A DNA stretch of 64,000 nucleotides from Taxillus chinensis (lineage: Eukaryota; Streptophyta; Magnoliopsida; Santalales; Loranthaceae). The notes under the pieces are model-generated. The model was not told the DNA's origin, did no database searches, and saw only the letters and a list, made by a program, of their open reading frames with translations. The stretch is taken from positions 42,798,258-42,862,257 of the forward strand of contig CM042092.1 of assembly GCA_023512835.1 (NCBI GenBank), in the 5' to 3' direction. The position numbers and the translations under genes were made by a program. Shown piece by piece: positions 47,973 through 60,990 of the stretch (its first letter is position 1; each line of letters opens with the position of its first letter).

Positions 47973-49817
47973 ATCTGCAAATTCCGGCCAAGGGAAAGGG
48001 GCCTGAGGCCTGAGGAAGAGAAGGAGAAGACGATCCGGAGGCTGGAAGGGAGATTTCCGGCAATCAAGGATCTTTTCTGGTGGCTGGAAGCTAATTCCTG
48101 GAAAAATTCTTTTTCTGCAATACAAGTTAGGGATTTCAAGTTTGTCTATTTGTCGTCTCTCTCTTACAGATTTCTAGAAAATAAAATTTATGTGTTGATC
48201 TGGGATGTTGAGAAGGGACCTTTTTATATATATTGAGTTTCTAAATTCCACCTTGAGACTATTGATGATCTGGGGTTTTTTTGTCTGAGTTTTCTAAATT
48301 TCTGAATTTTTGTGTGAGATTATTTATACTTTTGGGTTAGGGGTCATTTGTATACCCATTGTCTTGGGATTATTTAGATGAAAAGTTTTGGGAAAACCCT
48401 GTATTTGGCTTGGCTAAGGCCTCTGGTATTGGGAAATCATATGAGAGTGAGGCCAGAGTTGGTTTTAGACCCGGTTTATGGGCTTAGAACCTCAATAACT
48501 TCTAAACTAAGACGAATTTGAGGTTAGTTCTTTAGGGAAAAATGATTAGAATGACAAAAGGAAGGTTTTGGAGCCTGCACGTGAGAATGCCTTTTTCACT
48601 TGCAGATTCGTTCTTGCTCCAAATTGCCCCAAATTTTAGGTGGAGTTTCCTTAGAGGCATAAGAGTTGAAATACCCCTGCATGTGAGAATGACCTTTTCA
48701 CGTGCAACCTTGTTTTTGGCTAAAAATCATCCCTGAACCTTTTGGCATGGCTAGAATGATGTTTGGAGTAAATTTTCCTCTACACGTGACAATAGGTTGT
48801 CACGTGCAGCTTGTTTTGGGCTCCCCTTGAGGTGGATAAGCTTCCTTTGAAAGGTTTATGATCTAGACTATAAGTGAGAAATGTGTGGACTTCAGGGATC
48901 ATGAGGGGTTAGGTGATGTTATATGTAATGATTTCATTGTTCTGAGACTATCTGTTGTTTTACATTCTGAGTTGAGTTTTTGTATGCTAAATGAGTTGCA
49001 TGTTTGTACTGTGTTTGTTGGGTTATGTTTATTGAGTTGTATATGTTGAAATGTGTATGCTGAGGACCCCAGAAACGCGGGGAGTTGAGATAAGAACCCT
49101 AGAAACGCGGGGAATTGAGCTGAGTATGGGACAGTCATTATACTGTACCCCTTGAGATGAGATTCACATTTGCCTGGTGTGGCATGTCACGTCGCCGTGG
49201 TGGCTGGGTGTCCTCTGCCCTCCTGTGCAGGCAAAGGTATGAGGCGTGTTTACTGGGTGATGGTTATTGTTTTAGCTTAAGTCACTACATGAGCACATGC
49301 ATCCACTTGACATGCATAGTTTTAGAATGGGACGAGACTGGGGAGACTTGATCCCTACTGAGCTGTGGTGTGCTCACCCCTCCTATGAACTGTTCTTTGT
49401 AGGACCTAGCAGGCGATAGGCGGAAGAGCTGAGTTGGTAGGCCGCTGGGGCTGTATGGCCTTATATATATATACATTTGGTTATTTCATTGTATTCGAGA
49501 TTCTGTTTGCTTGAACTGTGTACCCTGGTTTTATTATTGGGAATTTGTTTCCTAGTGGGTTGTAAAAGGGCTGGAAGCCTCTAAGCAATGTAATTGATGT
49601 ATTGGGTTGTGAACACTGTAAATATATATATTGTGGTGGTGTGCTTGGCATGGAAACAGGTACGTGCCCCTTGGCATGTTGACTTGTGATACAGGGATAG
49701 GACAGCACCCGCGGTAGGTGTCCTCACTTTGGTGTTTACACCGAACCCTTGACCCTTCGGGTGCGGGCATGGCCAGTCATTACCCATTTCCAAGGGAAGG
49801 AAATTTGGGGCGTGACA
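47544..49817 (+). repeat. 3' LTR of element C
   Basis: 2274 bp from TGTAAGGACCC to GGCGTGACA. Contents: a GA microsatellite at 47938-47968; three G-box inverted repeats beginning at 48576, 48679 and 48782; a 30-bp-period direct repeat with AGAAACGCGG at 49071 and 49101; and TATA-like ATATATAT runs near 49463 and 49623. No partner LTR is present at the left end. Confidence 0.92.
48576..48808. promoter_or_regulatory. Three G-box inverted repeats at 103-bp spacing
   Basis: Pairs of the form TGCACGTGA...TCACTTGCA begin at 48576, 48679 and 48782. They are 27-29 bp long, with arms of about 9 bp containing CACGTG in at least one arm. The sequence between them keeps phrases also seen near the G-box motifs of the Athila-like elements (CTCCAAATTGCCCCAAATTT). 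Regulatory function is inferred. Confidence 0.6.
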
Positions 49818-52800
49818 GGTTAAAAGGCTTAACATGGGTAATACCTCACTATTGTGCAAAACGTCACTTTGGTCGAACTACGTCGAACAAGTGTCCTTTT
49901 AAGCACTGATGAATATTCCGTTTTGTCTTTGATCAATCCATTTGAGACGTCCACAATAGACAAATCGCCATCCTTTTGATTTCTAATTGAAATAAATAGT
50001 GGGTTCATCCATTTCGATAGAGTTTATAACCATGTACATTCCTTATTTCTAACAGTTTATTAAACTAGGTGTAGAAAATATGTCACAATGGTTGAGTACA
50101 TCCCACTTAGCGAACGACATATCAAAAGTGTCCTTTTGATCTTTCAAGGATACTATTTTTGGTTTTATTTTGGATTGATCCACTTGAGCGATCTGAAATT
50201 AACTAAATAGGCAACCCTAACTTAATGAAACTTGCCTTATGATTTTTAATTGATACAAGTTGTTCGTTTTTCTATCTTGATAGAGTTTGTGAACTCATGT
50301 ATTCCTTATTTCTAATAGTGTATTAGTCTCGGCAAGGGAAATATATCACCCCGTGGAGTACGTCCCCTTGAGCAAGCCACGTACAACTAGTGTCCTTTTA
50401 ATCTTTCGTCAATATTACATTTTGGTAGAGGATATGACGTCATGTATTGTTTATTGCCCATAGGTTAATAGGCTTAGCAAGGGTAATACCTCACTATTGT
50501 GCAGAACGTCACATTGGGCGAACTACATCAAACAAGTGTTCTTTAAGCACTGATGAATGTCCTATTTTTTCTTTGAATCATCCATTCAGGACGTCCACAA
50601 CTAGACAAATTGTCATCCTTTTGATTTCCAATTGAAATAAATAGTGTGTTCTTCCATTTCCAATTGACAAATGTCCTTTTAATGTTTCAAGGACACTATT
50701 TTTGGTTTCTTTTTGGAATGATCCACTTGATGTATCCGAAATGAACTAAATAACCAACCCTAACTTAATGAAAATTCCCTTATGATTTTTAAATGACACA
50801 ACTAGTTAGTTTTTCTATTTTGATAAAGTTTGTGACCTCTGATGTTCCCTATTTCTAATAGTGTATTAGACTCGGCTGGGGAACATATCACCCCCCTCGA
50901 GTACGTCCCATTCAGCGAGCCACGTACAACTAGTGTCTTTTTAATCTTGCGTCAATAATACATTTTCTTTTTTGATTGATCCAGTCGATACTACCCTTTT
51001 CATTTGTAATGGAAACAAATAGTTGGTTGATCCATTCTGAAAACAGCATGTGATGTTGTTTATTCTTTGTCGCTATTGGAGTATTAAACTTGGCTTAGGA
51101 AAGACCTCTTCAACGTGAAGTATCTCACATTGAACGAATGACGTATAATCTTTTTGATCTTTTGTTAATATTATTTTTTTGTTTGATTGTTCTGTTTGAC
51201 ACATGAGAAATCAAGTAAATCAAAAGCCCTAGCCTAAGATACTTGCCTTCTGATTTGTAATTGAAACAAGAAGTTGCTTTGTCCATTTTGATAGAGGATA
51301 TGACGTCGTGTATTCTTTATTGCCAATAGGTTAATCGACTTAGCAAGGGTAATACCTCACTATTGTGCAGAACGTCACTTTGGCCGAACTACATCAAACA
51401 AGTGTTCGTTTAAGCACTGATGAATGTTCCGTTTTTTCTTTGAATGATCCTTTCAGGATGTCCACAACTAGACAAATTGCCATCCTTTTGATTTCTAATT
51501 GAAATAAATAGTGAGTTTATCCATTTCAATAGAGTTTATGACCATGTGCATTCCATTATTCCAATACTTTATTAAACTAGGCGTAAGAAATATGTCACAC
51601 TCCTAGAGTACATCCCACTAAGTGACCGATGTATGACAAATGTCCTTTTAATGTTTCAAGGATACTATTTTTGGTTTCTTTTTGGATTGATCCACTTGAT
51701 GGATCCGAAATTTAATAAATAACCATCCCTAATTTAATGAAACTTCCTTTATGATTTTTAATTGATACAACTGGTTAGTTTTTCTATTTTGATAGGGTTT
51801 GTGACCTCCGGTATTCCCTATTTCTAATAGTGTGTTAGACTCGACAGGGGAAACATATCACCCCCGTCGAGTACGTCCCATTGAGCGAGCCACGTACAAC
51901 TAGTGTTCTTTTAAGCGCTGATGAATATTCCATTTTGTCTTCGAATGATCCATTCGGGACGTCCACAATTAGAGAAATCGCCATCCTTTTGATTTCTAAT
52001 TGAAATAAATAGTGGGTTCATCCATTTCGATAGAGTTTATGACCATCTGCATTCCTTATTTCTAATAGTATACTAAACTAGGCATAGGAAATACGTCACA
52101 ATCATGGAGTACATCCCACTTAGCGAATGACATATAACAAGTGTCCTTTTGATCTTTCAGGGATACTATTTTTGGTTTTATTTTGAATTGATCCACTTGA
52201 GGCCTCCGAAATTAACTAAATAACCAACCCTAACTTAACGAAAATTGCTTTATGATTTTTAAATGATACAAGTAGTTGGTTTTTCTATTTTGACAGAGTT
52301 TGTGACCTCATGTATTCCATATTTCTAATAGTGTATTAGACTCGGCAAGGGAAATGTATCACCCTCGTGGAGTACGTCACATTGAGCGAGCCACATACCA
52401 CTAGTGTCCTTTTAATCTTGTATTAATATTACATTTTCCTTTTTGATCGATCCACTCGATACTACCCTTTTGATTTGTAATTGAAACAAGTAGTTGGTTG
52501 ATCCGTTTTGGAAGAGCTTGTGATGTTGTGTATTCCTTGTCTTTATTGAAGTATTAAACTCGGCTTAGGAAAGACCTCTTCAATGTGAAGCATCTCATAT
52601 TAGACAAATGACGTATAACAAGTGTCCTTTTGATCTTTTGTTAATATTACTTTTTTGTTTGATTGATCCGTTTGACACATGAGAAATCAAGTAAATAACA
52701 AGCGCTAGCCTAAGATACTTGCCTTCTGATTTTTAATTGAAGCAAACACAAGCTTTGTCCAATTTGATAGAGGATATGATGCCGTGTATTCTTTATTGCC

Positions 52801-55800
52801 AATAGGTTAATAGGCCGAACATGGGTAATACCTCACTATTGTGTAAAACATCACATTAGTCGAACTACGTCAACATGTGTCCTTTGAACCACTGATGAAT
52901 TTTCCGTTTCGTCTTTCATCGATCCATTCAAGACGTCCTTTGAAGCACTGATGAATTTTACTAAATAACCAACCCTAAGTCAAAGATAATTGCCTTATGA
53001 TTTTTAATTGATACAAGTAGCTGGTTTTTCTATTTTGATAGAGTTTGTGACCTTGTGTATTCCCTATTTCTAATAGTGTAATAGACTTGGCATGGGAAAT
53101 ATATTACCCCTGTCGAGTATGTCCCACTGAGTAAGCCACGCACAGCTAGTGTCCTTTTAATCTTGCATCAATATTATATTTTCCTTTTTAATTGATCCAC
53201 ACGATACTACCCTTTTGATTTGTAAATGAAACAAATAGTTTGTTCATCCGTTTTGAAAGAGCCTATCACGTTGTGTATTCCTTGTTGCCGTTGGAGTATT
53301 AAACTCGGCTTAGGAAATACCACTTGAATGTGAAGTATCTCGCATTGAACAAATGACGTATAACAGGTGTGCTTTTGATCTTTTATTAAAATTGCATTTT
53401 TGTTTGATTGATCCGTTTGACACATGAGAAATAAAGTAAATAAAAAGCCCTAACCTAAGATACTTGCCTTCTGATTTGTAATTGAAACAAAAAGTTGCTT
53501 TCTCTATTTTGATATAGGATATGACGTCGTGTACTCTTTATTGCCAATAGGTTAGCAGGCTCAAAAAGGGTAATACCTCACTATTGTGCAGAACATCACA
53601 TTCGGCGAACTACGTCAAATAAGTGTTCTTTTAAGCACTGATGAATATTTCGTATGAATCATTCGGGATGTCCACAATTAGACAAATCGCCATCCTTTTG
53701 ATTTCTAATTGAAATAAATAGTGGGTTCCTCCATTTCGATAGAGTTTATGACCATGTGCATTCCTTATTTCTAATAGTTTATTAAACAAGGCGTAGGAAA
53801 TACGCCATAATCATGGAGTACATCCCACTGAGCGAATGACGTATAACAAGTGTCCTTTTGATCTTTCAGGGATACTATTTTATGGTTTTGTTTTGGATTG
53901 ATCCACTTGAGGCATTTGAAATTAACTAAATAACCAACCCTAACTTAAAGATACTTGCCTAAAGATTTTTAATTGATACAAGTAGTTGGTTTTTCTACTT
54001 TGATAGAGTTTGCCACCTCGTGTATTCCCCATTTCTATTAGTGTATTAGACTCCGCAAGGGAAAGATATCACCCCCGTCGAGTATGTCCCGTTGAGCGAG
54101 CCACGCACAACTAGTGTCGTTTTAATCTTGCATCAGTATTACATTTTCCTTTGTGATCGATCCACTCGATACTACCCTTTTGATTTGTAATTGAAACAAA
54201 TAGTTGGTTGATCTGTTTTGAAAGAGCTTGTGATGTTGTGTATTCCTTGTCTTTATTGCAGTATTAAACTCGGCTTACGAAAGACCTCTTCAATGTGAAG
54301 TATCTCACATTGAACAAATGACGTATAACAAGTGTCCTTTTGATCTTTTGTTAATATTACTTTTTTGTTTGATTGATCCGTTTGACACATGAGAAATCAA
54401 ATAAATAACAAGCCCTAGCCTAAGATACTTGCCTTTCGATTTTTAATTGAAACAAAAACAAGCTTTGTCCATTTTGATAGAGGATATGACATCGTGTATT
54501 CTTTATTGCCAATAGGTTAATAGGCTCAACGTGGGTAATACCTCACTATTGTGCAAAACATCACATTGATCGCACTACGTCAAACATGTGTCCTTTTGAG
54601 CACTATTGAATATTCCATTTTGTCTTTCATCGATCCATTCAAGACGTCCACAATTAGCCAAATCACCATCGTTTTAATTTCTAATTGAAATAAATAGTGT
54701 GTTCATCCATTTTGATAGAGTTTAGGACCATGTGCATTCCTTATTTCTAATAGTTTATTGAACTCGGTGTAGGAAATACGTTACAATCGTGGAGTATATC
54801 TCACTGAGCAAACGACGTTTAACAAGTGTCTTTTTAATCTTTCGAGCATATTATTTTTTGTTTTGGATTAATCCACTTGAGGCATCCGTAATTCAGTAAC
54901 GAACCAACCCTAACTTAAAGATACTTGCCTTTTGATTTTTAATTGATACAAGTAGTTGGTTTAATTGATTTTTAATTGCCAATAGGTTAATAGGCTCAAG
55001 GTGGGTAATACCTCACTATTGTGCAAAACATCACATTAGTCGAAGTACGTCAACATGTGTCCTTTGAAGCACTGATGAATATTCCGTTTCGTCTTTCATC
55101 GATCCATTCAAGATGTCTACAGTTAGCCAAATCACCATCGTTTTGATTTCTAATTGAAATAAATAGTGGGTTCATCCATTTTGATAGAGTTTATGACCAT
55201 GTGCATTCCTTATTTCTAATAGTTTATTATACTCGGCGTAGGAAATACGTTACAATCGTGGAGTACATCCCACTGAGCAAACGACATATAAGAAGTGCCT
55301 TTTTAATCTTTCGAGCATATTGTTTTTTGTTTGGATTAATCCACTTGAGGAATTCGAAATTCACTACATAACCAACCCTAAGTCAAAGATAATTACCTTA
55401 TGATTTTTAATTGATACAAGTAGTTGGTTTTTTTATTTTGATAAAGTTTGTGACCTCGTGTATTCCCTATTTCTAACAGTGTAATAGACTCGGCATGGGA
55501 AATATATTACCCCCGTCGAGTATGTCCCACTGAGCGAGCCACGCACAACTAGTGTCCTTTTAATCTTGCATCAATATTACATTTTCCTTTTTAATTGATC
55601 CACAGGATACTACCCTTTTGATTTGTAAATGAAACAAATAGTTTGTTCATCCGTTTTGAAAGAGCCTATCACGTTGTGTATTCCTTGTTGCCGTTGGAGT
55701 CTTAAACTCGGTTTAGGAAAGACCACTTGAATGTGAAGTGTCTCGTATTGAACAAATGACGTATAACAGGTGTCCTTTTGATCTTTTATTAAAATTGCTT

Positions 55801-58800
55801 TTTTGTTTGATTGATCCGTTTGACACATGAGAAATAAAGTAAATAAAAAGCCCTAACCTAAGATACTTGCCTTCTGATTTGTAATTGAAACAAAAAGTTG
55901 CTTTCTCTATTTTGATACAGGATATGACGTCGTGTACTCTTTATTGCCAATAGGTTAACAGGCTCAACAAGGGTAATACCTCACTATTGTGCAGAACATC
56001 ACATTCGGCGAACTATGTCAAATAAGTGTTCTTTTAAGCACTGATGAATATTTCAATTTGTCTTTGAATGATCCATTCGGGACGTCCACAATTAGACAAA
56101 TCGCCATCCTTTTGATTTCTAATTGAAATAAATAGTGGGTTCCTCCATTTCGATAGAGTTTATGACCATGTGCATTCCTTATTTCTAATAGTTTATTAAA
56201 TAAGGCGTAGGAAATACGCCACAATCATGGAGTACATCCCACTGAGCGAATAACGTATAACAAGTGTCCTTTTGATCTTTCAGGGATACTATTTTTGGTT
56301 TTGTTTTGGATTGTTTCACTTGAGGCATTTGAAATTAAATAAATAACCAACCCTAACTTAAAGATACTTGCCTAAATATTTTTAATTGATACAAGTAGTT
56401 GGTTTTTCTACTTTCATAGAGTTTGCCACCTCGTGTATTCCCTGTTTTTATTAGTGTATTAGACTCCACATGGGAAAGATATCACCCCCGTTGAGTATGT
56501 CCCGTTTAGCGAGCCACGCACAACTAGTGTCGTTTTAATCTTGCATCAGTATTACATTTTCCTTTGTGATCGATCCACTCGATACTACCCTTTTGATTTG
56601 TAATTGAAACAAATAGTTGGTTGATCTGTTTTGAAAGAGCTTGTGATGTTGTGTATTCCTTGTCTTTATTGCAGTATTAAACTCGAAACTACGAAAAGAA
56701 CTCTTCAATGTGAAGTATCTCACAATGAACAAATGACGTATAACAAGTGTCCTTTTGATCTTTTGTTAATATTACTTTTTTGTTTGATTGATCCGTTTGA
56801 CACATGAGAAATCAAATAAATAACAAGCCCTAGCCTAAGATACTTGCCTTTCGATTTTTAATTGAAACAAAAACAAGCTTTGTCCATTTTGATAGAGGAT
56901 ATGACATCGTGTATTCTTTATTGCCAATAGGTTAATAGGCTCAACGTGGGTAATACCTCACTATTGGGCAAAACATCACATTGATCGAACTACGTCAAAC
57001 ATGTGTCCTTTTGAGCACTGTTGAATATTCCGTTTTGTCTTTCATCGATCCAATCAAGACGTCCACAATTAGCCAAATCGCCATCGTTTTGATTTCTAAT
57101 TGAAATAAATAGTGTGTTCATCCATTTTGATAGAGTTTATGACCATGTGCATTCCTTATTTCTAATAGTTTATTAAACTCGGTGTAGGAAATACGTTACA
57201 ATCGTGGAGTACATCTCATTGGGCAAACGACATTTAACAAGTGCCTTTTTAATCTTCCGAGCATATTATTTTTTGTTTTGGATTAATCCACTTGAGGCAT
57301 CCGTAATTCAGTAACGAACCAACCCTAACCTAAAGATACTTGCCTTTTGATTTTTAATTGATTCAAGTAGTTGGTTTAATTGATTTTTAATTGCCAATAG
57401 GTTAATAGGCTCAACATGGGTAATACCTCACTATTGTTCAAAACATCACATTGGTCGAACTACGTTAAACATGTGTCCTTTGAAGCACTGATTAATATTC
57501 CGTTTGGTCTTTCATCGATCCATTCAAGACGTCTACAATATGAGAAATCGCCATCCTTTTGATTTCTAATTGAAATAAATAGTGGTTTCATCCATTTCGA
57601 TAGAGTTTACGACCATGTTCATTTCTTATTTCTAATAGTTTATTAAACTAGGCGTAGGAAATACGTCAGAATCATGGAGTGCATCGTACTGAGCGAACGA
57701 CATATAAAAAGTGTCCTTTTGATCTTTCAAGGACACTATTTTTGGTTTTGTTTTGGATCGATCCACTTGAGTCATCTGAAATTTACTAAATAAGCAACCC
57801 TAACTTAATGAAAGTTGGCTTATGATTTTAAATTGATACATGTAGTTGATTTTTCTATTTTGTTAGAGTTTGTGACCTCCGGTATTTCCTATTTCTAATA
57901 GTTTATTAAACTCGACATGGTAAATATATCACCCCCGTTGAGTATGTCCCATTGAGCGAGCCACGCACAACTAGTGTCCTTTTAATCTTGCATTAATATT
58001 ACACTTTCCTTTTTTATAGATCCACACAATACTTCCCTTTTGATTTGTAAATGAAACAAAAAGTTGCTTTCTCTATTTTGAAAAAGGATATGACGTCGTG
58101 TATTCTTTATTGGCAATAGGTTAATAGGCTCAGCAAGGGTAATACCTCACTATTGTGCAGAATAACACGTTACGCGAACTACGTCAAACAAGTGTTCTCT
58201 TAAGCACTAATGAATATTCCATTTTGTCTTCAAATGATCTATTCGGGATGTCCACAATTAGACAAATCGCCATCCTTTTGATTTCTAATTGAAATAAATA
58301 GTGGGTTCATCCATTTCGATAAAGTTTATGACCACGTGCATTCCTTATTTCTAATAGTTTATTAAACTAAGTGTAGGAAATACGTCACAATCATGGAGTA
58401 CATCCTACTGAGCGAATGTCGTATAACAAGTGTCCTTTTGATCTTTCAGGGATACTATTTTTGGTTTTGTTTTGCATTGATCCACTTGAGGCATACGACA
58501 ATAACTAAATAACCAAGCCTAATTTAACGAAACTTGCTTTGTGATTTTTAAATGATACAAGTAGTTGGTTTTTTTATTTTGATAGAGTTTGTGACCTCAT
58601 GTATTCCTTATTTCTAATAGTGTATTAGACTCGGCGAGGGAAATATACGACCCCCATGGAGTACGTCCCATTGAGCGAGTCATGTACAACTAGTGTCCTT
58701 TTAATCTTGCATCAATATTACATTTTCCTTTTTGATCGATCCACTCGATACTACCCTTTTGATTTATAATTCAAACAAGTAGTTGGTTGATCCATTTTGA

Positions 58801-60232
58801 AAGAGCTTGTGATGTTGTGTATTCCTTGTCTTTATTGCTGTATTAAACTCGGCTTTGGAAAGACCTCTTCAATGTGAAGTATCTCACATTGAACAAATGA
58901 CGTATAAAAAGTGTCCTTTTGATCTTTTGTTAATATTAATTTTTTGTTTCATTGATCCATTTGACACATGAGAAATCAAGTAAATAACATGCTCTAGCCT
59001 AAGATACTTGCCTTCTGATTTTTAATTGAAACAAAAACAAGCTTTGCCCATTTTGAGAGAGGATATGACATCGTGTATTCTTTATTGCCAATAGGTTAAT
59101 AGGCTCAACGTGGGTAATACCTCACTATTGTGCAAAACATCACATTGGTCGAACTACGTCAAACATGTGTCCTTTGAAGCACTGATGAATATTCCGTTTT
59201 GTCTTTCATCGATCCATTCAAGACGTCCGCAATTAGCCAAATCGCCATCATTTTGATTTCTAATTAAAAAAAATAGTGTGTTCATCCATTTTGATAGAGT
59301 TTATGACCATGTGCATTCCTTATTTCTAATAGTTTATTAAACTCGGCGTAGGAAATACGTTACAATCGTGGTGTATTTCCCACTGAGCAAACGATGTATA
59401 ACAAGTGTCTTTAATTTTTCGAGCATATTATTTTTTGTTTTGGATTAATCCACTTGAGGCATCTGAAATTCACTAAATAACCAACCCTAACTTAAAGATA
59501 CTTGCCTTATGATTTTTAATTGATACAAGTAGTTGGTTTAATTGATTTTTAATTGCCAGTAGGTTGGTTAATATGCTCAACGTGGGTAATACCGCACTAT
59601 TGTGCAAAACATCACATTGGTTGAACTACGTTAAACATGTGTCCTTTTAAGCACTGATGAATATTCCGTTTTGTCTTTCATCGATCCATTCAAGACGTCC
59701 ACAATTAGCCAAATCGCCATCGTTTTGATTTCTAATTAAAAAAAATAGTGTGTTCATCCATTTTGATAGAGTTTATGACCATGTGCATTCCTTATTTCTA
59801 ATAGTTTAATAAACTCGGCGTAGGAAATACGTTACAATCGTGGAGTATTTCCCACTGAGCAAATGATGTATAACAAGTGTCTTTTTAATTTTTCGAGCAT
59901 ATTATTTTTTGTTTTGGATTAATCCACTTGAGGCATCCGAAATTCACTAAATAACCAACCCTAACTTAAAGATACTTGCCTTATGATTTTTAATTGATAC
60001 AAGTAGTTGGTTTAATTGATTTTTAATTGCCAGTAGGTTGGTTAATAGGCTCAACGTGGGTAATACCGCACTATTGTGCAAAACATCACATTGGTTGAAC
60101 TACGTTAAACATGTGTGCTTTTAAGCACTGATGAATATTCCGTTTTGTCTTGCATCGATCCATTCAAGACATCCACAATTTGGTAAATTGCCATCCTTTT
60201 GATTTTTGATTGAAATAAATAGTGGGTTCATC
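49818..60232. repeat. Satellite array, block II (diverged, rearranged)
   Basis: Same four subunit types as block I, but less regular: markers equivalent to GTTGCTTTGTCC occur at about 51274, 52749, 53494, 54463, 55909, 56872, 58066 and 59037, with uneven spacing. Fourth-type subunits are often missing or fused. A shared junction (GGTTTAATTGATTTTTAA) recurs near 54958, 57373, 59536 and 60009. Diagnostic changes (CACTGATGAAT, and a CAAGCTTTGTCC variant of the marker) separate it from block I. No genes; the 65-75 aa frames are repeat-phase artefacts. Confidence 0.93.
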
Positions 60233-60500
60233 TGTTGGACCCCATTTTGTCCGGGTTGGACATATATATTCATTTTAGCTGTATATTATTTCATATTTAT
60301 CATTCACTTTGTATAGATAAATAAAAAGGTGTGACTGTTAATTTAAAGGGTGTGACGTTAATTATATATATAAAACACAAAAACAAAAACAAAAAAACAA
60401 AAAAAGAAAACTTCAAAAACAAAAAAAACAAAAAAAATATCATTAGAGCCTGTTGTATGTCTACATTTTTATTTTTCAAACAGCATTTTCTACACACAAA

Positions 60501-60600
60501 AAAATGGTCACGACAATGTTCCAACGGTCATGGCACTGTTCCAACGGTCACGATACTATTTGCAACGGCTATATTCTCCACCAACGGCCACTTTTCCACC
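60501..60600 (+). promoter_or_regulatory. Five 20-bp repeats with AACGG cores upstream of a TATA box
   Basis: The stretch divides into five exact 20-bp units at 60501, 60521, 60541, 60561 and 60581. Four contain CAACGG (AACGG at 60523, 60543, 60564, 60583) and the first is degenerate. TCCAACGGTCA at 60520-60530 and 60540-60550 matches YCYAACGGYYA, the M-phase-specific activator element bound by three-repeat MYB factors. The TATA box follows directly at 60602. A role in LTR transcription is inferred. Confidence 0.6.
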
Positions 60601-60601
60601 C

Positions 60602-60609
60602 TATAAATA
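60602..60609 (+). promoter_or_regulatory. TATA box 1 of element D LTR
   Basis: TATAAATA directly after the 20-bp repeats, followed by a CT-rich stretch (TCATTCCTCTCCTTCACTCA). Confidence 0.6.
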
Positions 60610-60734
60610 CACCCTCATTCCTCTCCTTCACTCACGATTTCCACTCTACCACTCTTCAAACTCTCTTCTTCAATTCTCCACGTTTTTTTTGCCTCCTCTT
60701 CTGCGAAATAGTACCCGCCCACCTTAGTTGACCT

Positions 60735-60754
60735 TTTTTTTTTATTATTATTAC

Positions 60755-60807
<53 letters not shown>
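60735..60807. repeat. TTA microsatellite in element D LTR
   Basis: About 23 TTA units with one interruption (TTACTA near 60750). A GA-rich purine stretch (60825-60890) and a 26-base A-tract follow. Long Tyr, Asn or Ile runs in all frames come from this and are not protein. Confidence 0.9.
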
Positions 60808-60811
<4 letters not shown>

Positions 60812-60980
60812 GTGTGTGCCGACAACCAAAGAAAAGAAGAAAAAGAAAGAAGAAAGAAAGAAAAGAGAGGAAGAAGGGAAGAAGCTGGCGACGCAAAAAA
60901 AAAAAAAAAAAAAAAAAAAAGAAGAAGAAGTGGGAACTCCCACATCGAAAAATGCTCAAATCTCCCTCTCCCTTAACACC

Positions 60981-60990
60981 TATATAAAGG
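60981..60990 (+). promoter_or_regulatory. TATA box 2 of element D LTR
   Basis: TATATAAAGG followed about 30 bp on by CT-rich sequence and ACACACCATCC, a plausible transcription start. The arrangement parallels TATA box 1, 380 bp upstream. Confidence 0.6.

Larger units (their letters stand above)
43478..49817 (+). mobile_element. Tekay/Del-like chromovirus C, 5'-truncated
   Basis: Plus-strand Ty3 element. It starts inside gag at a direct junction with satellite, so the 5' LTR, primer site and first part of gag are absent. It then has the gag zinc knuckle, PR, RT, RNase H, INT with a chromodomain-like tail, a polypurine tract and a complete 3' LTR. The tail ([29 protein letters not shown] region) is characteristic of the Tekay/Del chromovirus branch. 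The right LTR end (GGGGCGTGACA) meets satellite at 49818. Confidence 0.93.

Noticed and set aside
47865..48139. ORFs with Ser-Leu repeats near 47940
   Set aside because: Produced by the GA microsatellite inside the 3' LTR of C.
53207..56732. Similar ORFs in satellite block II
   Set aside because: Same repeat-phase artefact as in block I.
60728..60976. Poly-Tyr, poly-Asn and Lys-rich ORFs around the microsatellite
   Set aside because: Translations of the TTA microsatellite, GA-rich tract and A-tract in an LTR.
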